Positions 57,221-64,000 of a stretch of 64,000 nt of DNA are shown here, one piece after another. Source of the DNA: Oxalobacteraceae sp. CFBP 13730 (GTDB taxonomy: Bacteria > Pseudomonadota > Gammaproteobacteria > Burkholderiales > Burkholderiaceae_D); contig JACYUQ010000004.1 in NCBI GenBank assembly GCA_014841835.1, positions 620,001 through 684,000 of the forward strand, read 5' to 3'. Positions within the stretch are counted from its first letter, which is position 1. Each line of letters opens with the position of its first letter. Made by a program: the position numbers and the translations under genes. The notes below the pieces were generated by a model. It had not been told where the DNA came from. It saw only the letters and a list, made by a program, of their open reading frames with translations, and searched no databases.

Positions 57221-57715
57221 ATGCGCCCCAGTCCCACCCTGCATATCGTTTGTCCAACCCAGAAACGGGGCTTCCCGGCGTTCATGTCGGTGATCTTTGT
57301 CTGGGTCGTGGCCTCGGGCCTTGGCAATGGCTGGCACCACGATCCGTCGTTCGGCTTCATGCTGCTGACCGTGTGCGCGCTGGTCATCATGCTGCTGGCG
57401 GCGTGGGCGCTGTACCGCAATTTCGTGTTCCGGGATGCGCTGTACATCGCGCGCGAAGGCAGCTTGCCGTCGTCGGTGCCGCTGGCGCTCATGGTCCACG
57501 AGATCCGCGCCGTGCGCCTGCTGCCCAAACATGAGGCATGGACGCCGGAAGGCAAATGGGATGCGCTGGGGTTTGGCCAGGGCCGCATCGAGATCGACAC
57601 CGCCACCCATCGCTACCACTTCGGCATCGGCCTGGAAGAGCACGAGGCCGAAGCCGCGCTGCAGCGCATCGTGGCATTCTGTCGCGAGCACGGTATTGTC
57701 GCCGTTGCGGCCTGA
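57221..57715 (+). CDS. Small membrane protein with PH-like cytoplasmic part, unknown
   Basis: 164 residues. Two hydrophobic helices (MSVIFVWVVASGLGNGW region about 21-37 and FMLLTVCALVIMLLAAWAL about 43-62) are followed by a beta-rich domain (RDALYIAREGSLPSSVPLALMVHEIRAVRLLPK, RIEIDTATHRYHFGIGLEEHEAEAALQRIVAFC) with the look of a PH-like or YcxB-like sensor. AAGAGGA five bases before the ATG at 57221 decides the start. Function unknown. Confidence 0.72.
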   Translation: MRPSPTLHIVCPTQKRGFPAFMSVIFVWVVASGLGNGWHHDPSFGFMLLTVCALVIMLLAAWALYRNFVFRDALYIAREGSLPSSVPLALMVHEIRAVRLLPKHEAWTPEGKWDALGFGQGRIEIDTATHRYHFGIGLEEHEAEAALQRIVAFCREHGIVAVAA

Positions 57716-57747
57716 ATCGTCCGGGTCAACCTTTCATGAGAGATGCC

Positions 57748-58719
57748 ATGTCCGCCACATTTGCCGTTCGTCTTTGCAGCCTGCTGCTTGCTGGTGGTAT
57801 CGCCGCCCACGCGCATGCGGCCGAGACACCGATCACGCTCGACACGCCGACCGGGCAACTGTCCGGCACGCTCGAACTGCCGGCAGGCGCCGACAAGCCG
57901 CGCGTGGCCTTGCTGATCGCCGGTTCGGGGCCGACCGACCGTGACGGCAACAGCTCGCTGATCCCGGGCCGCAACGACAGTCTCAAGCTGCTGGCCGCCG
58001 GGCTGGCCGATGCCGGCATCGCGACGGTCCGCTACGACAAGCGCGGCATCGGCGGCAGCCATGCGGCCGGTTCTGCCGAATCGGCGCTGCGCTTCGAGAT
58101 GTTCGTCGACGATGCGGCGGCCTGGATCGCCCGACTCAAGGCCGATCCGCGCTTCGCATCGGTGGCCGTGATCGGGCACAGCGAAGGCTCGCTGATCGGC
58201 ATGCTGGCGGCGCAGCAAGCCAATGCGGCGGCGTTCGTGTCGATTGCCGGTATTGCCGATGGCGCGTCGACGCTGATGCGCAAGCAGCTCGAAGGCAAGC
58301 TGCCGCCCGAGCTGGAGAAGGAAAGTGAGCGCATTCTGGTGTCGCTGGAAAGCGGCGTGGTCGTCGATCCGGTACCGCCGGCGCTGGCGACGCTGTTCCG
58401 GCCCAGCGTGCAGCCATATCTGATCTCGTGGTTCAAGTATGTGCCGGCGCAGCGCATCGCGGAGCTGACGATGCCGGTGCTGGTCGTGCAGGGCAATACC
58501 GATATCCAGGTGGACGTGGTGCAGGCCAACCGGCTGCACGGCGCCAGTAAAGGGGCGAAGCTGGCGATCATTCCGGGCATGAACCACGTGTTCAAGCACG
58601 TGCGCGCGGTGCCCGAACTGCAGGTGGCCAGCTACGGCGACCCGAGCCTGCCGGTGTCGCCCTTGCTGGTGAAGTCGATCGTCGACTTTCTGCAGCAGGG
58701 CAGCGCGGCCGCCCCTTGA
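57748..58719 (+). CDS. Alpha/beta hydrolase (esterase/peptidase-like), exported
   Basis: 323 residues, signal peptide to about 24 (HAHA-A). Alpha/beta-hydrolase core: oxyanion-type ALLIAGSGPTDRDGNS, YDKRGIGGS, nucleophile elbow VIGHSEGSLIG (Ser about 147), acid in VVQGNTDIQVD and His in PGMNHVFK. It resembles the YqiA/serine aminopeptidase S33-like secreted hydrolases. The substrate is unknown. ATG at 57748 begins the signal peptide with GAGAG upstream; an ATG at 57736 is the alternative. Confidence 0.85.
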   Translation: MSATFAVRLCSLLLAGGIAAHAHAAETPITLDTPTGQLSGTLELPAGADKPRVALLIAGSGPTDRDGNSSLIPGRNDSLKLLAAGLADAGIATVRYDKRGIGGSHAAGSAESALRFEMFVDDAAAWIARLKADPRFASVAVIGHSEGSLIGMLAAQQANAAAFVSIAGIADGASTLMRKQLEGKLPPELEKESERILVSLESGVVVDPVPPALATLFRPSVQPYLISWFKYVPAQRIAELTMPVLVVQGNTDIQVDVVQANRLHGASKGAKLAIIPGMNHVFKHVRAVPELQVASYGDPSLPVSPLLVKSIVDFLQQGSAAAP

Positions 58720-58770
58720 TGGCGTGCCCGGCCATATAAACACGCCCATCCATCCATTCTGCGCCTGCCC

Positions 58771-59658
58771 ATGATCGAACGCATTCACCTGTCCATCATC
58801 CGCGAGGTCGATCGCCGCGGTTCGCTGACCGCCGCTGCCGACGTGCTGTGCCTGACCCAGTCGGCGCTGAGCCACGCGGTCAAGAAGCTCGAAGTGGGGC
58901 TGGGCACGCCGGTGTGGACGCGTGAAGGCCGCTCGCTGCGCCTGACCCAGGCTGGCCATGCGCTGCTGGCGCTGGCCGAGCGGGTGCTGCCACAGCTCGA
59001 ACACGCTGAAGGCCAGATGCTGGCCTACGCGCGTGGCGAGCGCGGGTCGCTGCGCATCGGGATGGAGTGCCATCCGTGCTATCAGTGGCTGCTGAAAGTG
59101 GTGGAACCCTATCTGGCGGCGTGGCCCGAGGTCGATGTCGACGTCAGGCAGCGCTTCCAGTTCGGCGGCCTGAAGGCGCTGCTCGGCTACGAGATCGACT
59201 TGCTCGTCACGCCCGATCCGCTGTTCAAGCCGGGGCTGCGCTTCGTGCCGGTGTTCGACTTCGAGCAGGTGCTGGTGGTGCACAGCGGTCATCGGCTGGC
59301 GGGGCGCGCGCATGCGGCGCCGCGCGACCTGTCCGATGAGGTCCTGATCACGTACCCGGTCGATATCGAGCGGCTCGACATCTATAACCAGTTCTTCGTG
59401 CCGGCCGGCTGCGCACCGCGCGAGCGCAAGGCGATCGAGACCACCGACATCATGCTGCAGATGGTGGCCAGCGGCCGCGGCGTGGCGGCGCTGCCGCGCT
59501 GGCTGGTCGAGGAGTACGCGGGCCGCATGCCAGTGGCGCCCGTGCGGCTGGGGGAGGCGGGCGTGTTCAAGCAGATTTTCCTGGGCACACGTGAGGTCGA
59601 CGCCGGCACCACCTACCTGGATGCGTTTGTCGAGATTGCCCGCCACGCCGAGTTGTAG
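58771..59658 (+). CDS. LysR-family regulator, MetR-like
   Basis: 295 residues. Winged helix-turn-helix (LSIIREVDRRGSLTAAADVLCLTQSALSHAVKKLE) and effector domain. The series RIGMECHPCYQWLLKVVEPYL, DVDVRQRFQFGGLKALLGYEIDLLVTPDP and QVLVVHSGHRLA closely follow MetR, the homocysteine-responsive activator of methionine genes. No met gene is adjacent, so regulation must be at a distance. It lies 51 bp after the hydrolase gene and before the str operon promoter. Confidence 0.88.
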   Translation: MIERIHLSIIREVDRRGSLTAAADVLCLTQSALSHAVKKLEVGLGTPVWTREGRSLRLTQAGHALLALAERVLPQLEHAEGQMLAYARGERGSLRIGMECHPCYQWLLKVVEPYLAAWPEVDVDVRQRFQFGGLKALLGYEIDLLVTPDPLFKPGLRFVPVFDFEQVLVVHSGHRLAGRAHAAPRDLSDEVLITYPVDIERLDIYNQFFVPAGCAPRERKAIETTDIMLQMVASGRGVAALPRWLVEEYAGRMPVAPVRLGEAGVFKQIFLGTREVDAGTTYLDAFVEIARHAEL

Positions 59659-59727
59659 CAGTGATGCCACATCGACCACAGTCTGCGTCAAGACGGCGAA
59701 CGACTGCCTGCTAAATCAGCAAACTGG

Positions 59728-59756
59728 TTGACCCATCATCACAATGCGTCTATACT
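59728..59756 (+). promoter_or_regulatory. Sigma-70 promoter of the str operon
   Basis: TTGACC (59728-59733), 17 bp, TATACT (59751-59756): near-consensus, about 175 bp upstream of rpsL. The long leader has no other gene and may be a site of regulation. Confidence 0.82.
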
Positions 59757-59930
59757 CGCAGGTTCTCGATTTATTCTGCACATCGTATACGCATTCGCAG
59801 CCGCTCCATTTTACTGAGTGGCTTTCGTCGCCTGTCTTTGTCATTGTCATCGGGACTAGGTTTCAGTCCCCGGATCAGCACCTTGCAGGTTCGGGTCATT
59901 AATGAGTAGTACTTTGTTGGATTAGGAACG

Positions 59931-60314
59931 ATGCCAACCATCAATCAACTGATTCGCAAACCGCGTGAAGCTGCGGTTGTGAAGAGCAAGTCGCCGGCAC
60001 TGGAAAACTGCCCGCAAAAGCGCGGCGTGTGCACCCGTGTGTACACCACCACGCCTAAGAAGCCAAACTCGGCGCTGCGTAAAGTCGCCAAAGTGCGTCT
60101 GACCAACGGTTTCGAAGTCATTTCGTACATCGGCGGTGAAGGCCACAACCTGCAAGAACACAGTGTCGTGCTGCTGCGCGGCGGCCGTGTGAAAGACTTG
60201 CCAGGTGTGCGTTACCACATGGTTCGCGGTGCACTGGATACCCAGGGCGTCAAAGACCGTAAGCAAGCTCGCTCGAAGTACGGCGCGAAGCGTGCCAAGG
60301 CTGCTAAGAAGTAA
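59931..60314 (+). CDS. rpsL: Ribosomal protein S12
   Basis: 127 residues, full-length S12 of the small ribosomal subunit, at the decoding centre. TTPKKPNSALRKVAKVRL and GGRVKDLPGVRYHMVRG are invariant. Lys43 and Lys88, the usual streptomycin-resistance positions, are wild type; Asp89 next to Lys88 is the site methylthiolated by RimO in E. coli. AGGA precedes the ATG. First gene of the str operon. Confidence 0.99.
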   Translation: MPTINQLIRKPREAAVVKSKSPALENCPQKRGVCTRVYTTTPKKPNSALRKVAKVRLTNGFEVISYIGGEGHNLQEHSVVLLRGGRVKDLPGVRYHMVRGALDTQGVKDRKQARSKYGAKRAKAAKK

Positions 60315-60323
60315 TTCTATGGT

Positions 60324-60338
60324 CGTGTCACAGACACG
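60324..60338 (+). promoter_or_regulatory. Hairpin in the rpsL-rpsG spacer
   Basis: CGTGTC-ACA-GACACG, ten bases after the rpsL stop. No T tract follows, so it is an RNA structure rather than a terminator. Confidence 0.45.
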
Positions 60339-60406
60339 TCACATTAATTAGATAAGTTGAGCCGGCCGCAAGGCCGAGTAAGTGAAGGGTCAAGAGGGCC
60401 TTTCGC

Positions 60407-60425
60407 GAGTGCACAGCGTGCACTC
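60407..60425 (+). promoter_or_regulatory. Hairpin before rpsG, candidate S7 autoregulatory structure
   Basis: GAGTGCAC-AGC-GTGCACTC, a perfect 8-bp stem ending 24 bases before the rpsG start. In E. coli S7 binds the S12-S7 intercistronic RNA and represses its own translation; by position this could be an equivalent. Confidence 0.4.
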
Positions 60426-60449
60426 AACTGAAGACATGAAGGAATCGAA

Positions 60450-60920
60450 ATGCCACGTCGTCGTGAAGTACCCAAGCGCGAAATCCTGCCGGATCCAAAA
60501 TTCGGTAACCAGGATGTCGCCAAATTCGTCAACGTTCTGATGCTGTCCGGCAAAAAGTCGGTTGCAGAAAACATCATCTACGGTGCATTCGAACACATTC
60601 AATCCAAGTCGGGCAAAGACCCGCTGGAAGTGTTCACGACCGCGATCAACAACGCTAAGCCGCTGGTGGAAGTCAAGTCCCGCCGTGTCGGTGGCGCCAA
60701 CTACCAGGTGCCAGTGGAAGTTCGTCCGGTTCGTCGTATGGCGCTGTCCATGCGTTGGTTGCGCGAAGCCGCAAACAAGCGCAGCGAAAAATCCATGCCG
60801 CAACGTCTGGGTGGTGAACTGCTGGAAGCGGCTGAAGGCCGCGGCGGCGCGATGAAGCGTCGTGACGAAGTGCACCGTATGGCAGAAGCGAACAAGGCGT
60901 TCTCGCACTTCCGCTTCTAA
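60450..60920 (+). CDS. rpsG: Ribosomal protein S7
   Basis: 156 residues, standard bacterial S7 (MPRRREVPKREILPDPKFGN..RRVGGANYQVPVEVRPVRRMALSMRWL). It nucleates assembly of the 30S head by binding the 3' domain of 16S rRNA. AAGGA precedes the ATG. Second gene of the str operon, 135 bp after rpsL. Confidence 0.99.
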   Translation: MPRRREVPKREILPDPKFGNQDVAKFVNVLMLSGKKSVAENIIYGAFEHIQSKSGKDPLEVFTTAINNAKPLVEVKSRRVGGANYQVPVEVRPVRRMALSMRWLREAANKRSEKSMPQRLGGELLEAAEGRGGAMKRRDEVHRMAEANKAFSHFRF

Positions 60921-60993
60921 GCAAAAGGGCGAAGGTAGGGGGATTATTTCCTTGTGCTAACGTCCCCGTAGTATCTGTTGTTCAGGCCGGGCT

Positions 60994-61012
60994 CATTTTG
61001 ATCATCAAGATG
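60994..61012. other. Near-perfect palindrome between rpsG and fusA
   Basis: CATTTTGAT-C-ATCAAGATG, 38 bp before the fusA start. Possible leader hairpin or internal regulatory site; TTTT occurs further downstream but the stem lacks GC, so it is not a convincing terminator. Confidence 0.35.
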
Positions 61013-61050
61013 ATGCTCGGTTTTGTCCATTCAAAGATTTAGGAAAAATT

Positions 61051-63156
61051 ATGGCACGCAAGACCCCCATCGAGCGCTACCGCAACATCGGTATTTCGGC
61101 TCACATCGATGCTGGTAAAACCACCACCACCGAGCGCGTCCTGTTCTACACGGGCGTCAACCACAAAATCGGCGAAGTGCACGATGGCGCAGCGACGATG
61201 GACTGGATGGAGCAAGAGCAAGAGCGCGGCATTACCATTACTTCGGCAGCGACGACCTGCTTCTGGAGCGGTATGGCCAACAACTTCGCCCCGCACCACA
61301 TCAACATCATCGACACCCCGGGCCACGTTGACTTCACCATTGAAGTCGAACGCTCGATGCGCGTGCTCGACGGCGCCTGCATGGTTTACTGCGCAGTCGG
61401 CGGCGTGCAGCCACAGTCGGAAACCGTGTGGCGTCAGGCTAACAAGTACAAAGTTCCACGTCTGGCCTTCGTCAACAAGATGGACCGTACCGGCGCGAAC
61501 TTCTTCAAGGTCTACGAGCAGATGCGCGCTCGCCTGAAGGCAAACCCGATTCCGCTGCAGATCCCGATCGGCGCCGAAGAGAACTTCCTGGGCGTGGTCG
61601 ATCTGGTCAAGATGAAGGCCGTGTACTGGGACGACGCGTCGCAGGGCATGAAGTTCGACTACCGCGACATCCCTGCAGAACTGCAGGACGAAGCCAACGA
61701 ATGGCGTGAAAAGCTCGTCGAGACCGCTGCTGAAGCGACCGAAGAGCTGATGAACAAGTACCTGGAAGAAGGCGACCTCTCGGAAGAAGAGATCAAGGCA
61801 GCCCTGCGTCAGCGTACCATCGCGTCGGAAATCGTCCCGATGATGTGCGGCACCGCGTTCAAGAACAAGGGCGTGCAAGCCATGCTCGACGGCGTGATCG
61901 AATACCTGCCATCGCCAATCGACATCCCGCCAGTCAAGGGTATGGACGAAGACGACGAGCCAGTCGTGCGTGAAGCCAAGGACGACGAGAAGTTCTCGGC
62001 GCTGGCATTCAAGATCATGACCGACCCGTTCGTTGGTCAGCTGATCTTCTTCCGCGTCTACTCGGGCACGATCAAGTCGGGCGACACCGTCTACAATCCG
62101 ATCAAGAACAAGAAAGAACGTCTTGGTCGTATTCTGCAGATGCACGCAAACCAGCGCGAAGAAATCAAGGAAGTCCACGCCGGCGACATCGCCGCTGCGG
62201 TCGGCCTGAAAGATGCAACCACGGGCGAAACCCTGTGCGATCCATCGTCGATCATCACGCTGGAAAAGATGGTCTTCCCTGAGCCGGTGATTCAGCAGGC
62301 AGTCGAGCCAAAAACCAAGGCCGACCAGGAAAAAATGGGCCTGGCACTGAACCGCCTGGCACAAGAAGATCCATCGTTCCGCGTGCGTACCGATGAAGAA
62401 TCGGGCCAGACCATCATCGGTGGTATGGGCGAGCTGCACCTGGAAATTATCGTTGACCGCATGAAGCGCGAATTCAACGTGGAAGCAACCGTCGGCAAGC
62501 CACAGGTTGCGTACCGCGAAACGATCCGCAAGGCAGTCACCGACGTCGAAGGCAAGTTCGTCAAGCAGTCGGGCGGTCGTGGTCAGTACGGTCACGCAGT
62601 TCTGACGATCGAGCCGCAAGAGCCGGGCAAAGGCTTCGAGTTCATCGACGCGATCAAGGGCGGTGTGGTTCCACGCGAATACATCCCTGCAGTCGAAAAA
62701 GGTGTGCGCGAAACCCTGACCTCGGGCGTGCTGGCCGGTTACCCAGTGGTTGACGTCAAAGTCACCCTGACCTTCGGTTCGTACCACGACGTCGACTCGA
62801 ACGAAAACGCGTTCCGCATGGCCGGTTCGATGGCATTCAAGGACGGCTGCCGTAAAGCCAACCCTGTCATCCTCGAGCCGATGATGTCGGTCGAAGTCGA
62901 AACGCCGGAAGACTACGCCGGTAACGTGATGGGCGATCTGTCGTCGCGTCGCGGTATGGTGCAAGGCATGGACGAAATTCCAGGCGGCGGCGGCAAGATC
63001 ATCAAAGCCGAAGTGCCACTGTCGGAAATGTTTGGTTACTCGACCTCGCTGCGTTCGGCGACCCAGGGCCGTGCGACCTACACGATGGAATTCAAGCACT
63101 ATTCGGAAGCGCCTAAGCACGTGATTGACGCTATCGTCACTGCCAAGTCGAAGTAA
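61051..63156 (+). CDS. fusA: Elongation factor G
   Basis: 701 residues, full-length EF-G. GTPase motifs AHIDAGKTT (17-25), DTPGHVD and NKMD, then domains II-V to the C-terminal GYSTSLRSATQGRATYTMEFKHYSEAP. It drives translocation of tRNA and mRNA after peptide bond formation. AGGA lies before the ATG. Downstream of rpsG by 130 bp and upstream of tuf by 84 bp, the standard str operon order. Confidence 0.99.
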   Translation: MARKTPIERYRNIGISAHIDAGKTTTTERVLFYTGVNHKIGEVHDGAATMDWMEQEQERGITITSAATTCFWSGMANNFAPHHINIIDTPGHVDFTIEVERSMRVLDGACMVYCAVGGVQPQSETVWRQANKYKVPRLAFVNKMDRTGANFFKVYEQMRARLKANPIPLQIPIGAEENFLGVVDLVKMKAVYWDDASQGMKFDYRDIPAELQDEANEWREKLVETAAEATEELMNKYLEEGDLSEEEIKAALRQRTIASEIVPMMCGTAFKNKGVQAMLDGVIEYLPSPIDIPPVKGMDEDDEPVVREAKDDEKFSALAFKIMTDPFVGQLIFFRVYSGTIKSGDTVYNPIKNKKERLGRILQMHANQREEIKEVHAGDIAAAVGLKDATTGETLCDPSSIITLEKMVFPEPVIQQAVEPKTKADQEKMGLALNRLAQEDPSFRVRTDEESGQTIIGGMGELHLEIIVDRMKREFNVEATVGKPQVAYRETIRKAVTDVEGKFVKQSGGRGQYGHAVLTIEPQEPGKGFEFIDAIKGGVVPREYIPAVEKGVRETLTSGVLAGYPVVDVKVTLTFGSYHDVDSNENAFRMAGSMAFKDGCRKANPVILEPMMSVEVETPEDYAGNVMGDLSSRRGMVQGMDEIPGGGGKIIKAEVPLSEMFGYSTSLRSATQGRATYTMEFKHYSEAPKHVIDAIVTAKSK

Positions 63157-63240
63157 TCAGCAATACAAGCAATTCAAGGGAGACGGGACGTCCTGTCTCC
63201 CTTTAAACAGAACATATCGTTTCTTTAAAGGAATCTGGAA

Positions 63241-64000
<760 letters not shown>

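Noticed and set aside
61039..63120. Long minus-strand open frame opposite fusA
   Set aside because: Shadow of EF-G, whose reading frame is certain.

Overview
This 64 kb window looks like the chromosome of a betaproteobacterium of the Oxalobacteraceae, most likely Massilia or a close relative. That is inferred from the high-GC coding style, the gene content (TonB-dependent receptors, GH92 and GH94 enzymes, beta-propeller phytase), the rpsL-rpsG-fusA-tuf order and the protein sequences. It was not checked against a database. No tRNA, rRNA, CRISPR array, phage or insertion sequence was found.

Layout. 1-8 kb: end of a GH94 / cyclic-glucan-synthase-like gene, a soluble histidine kinase, a leftward GH92 mannosidase / LacI regulator / PfkB-like kinase operon with a promoter and operator-like palindromes, then RidA-like and LysR genes. 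8-16 kb: a PHP-type metallohydrolase, a secreted M1 aminopeptidase translationally coupled to a serine beta-lactamase-fold hydrolase, a periplasmic Deg-type protease and an exported methyltransferase-fold protein. 16.25-29.5 kb: a ten-gene rightward cluster of two tandem TldD/TldE pairs, DUF4159, MoxR ATPase, DUF58, BatA-like, DUF4175 and a membrane protein. It is preceded by a sigma-54-type promoter and a perfect 16-bp palindrome. I consider it the most interesting system here.

29.7-45 kb: a TonB-dependent receptor, a two-gene unit of unknown function, a spermidine-synthase-like protein, and a six-gene leftward operon (membrane fusion protein, ABC ATPase, two MacB-like permeases, sigma-54 response regulator, histidine kinase). 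A sigma-54-type promoter with repeated upstream sites precedes that operon, so it is probably self-regulated. Next come a fusion of sugar dehydrogenase and PEBP domains, and a membrane-anchored MutS-like ATPase.

45-50.5 kb: a region of small accessory genes in which every rightward gene is followed within about 75 bp by a copy of an imperfect palindromic repeat. Two of its genes carry in-frame stop codons. The region looks recently acquired and decaying.

50.6-64 kb: a phytase and its TonB-dependent receptor, divergent from a degenerate GGDEF protein coupled to an AraC regulator, with Pho-box-like sites facing both ways. Then come a small membrane protein, an alpha/beta hydrolase, a LysR regulator and the conserved str operon rpsL-rpsG-fusA-tuf, with tuf cut by the window edge.

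Two kinds of dispersed palindromic repeat (REPIN-like pairs near 7.9 and 29.6 kb, and inverted TTCCCGC pairs near 13.4 and 19.3 kb) sit between genes.
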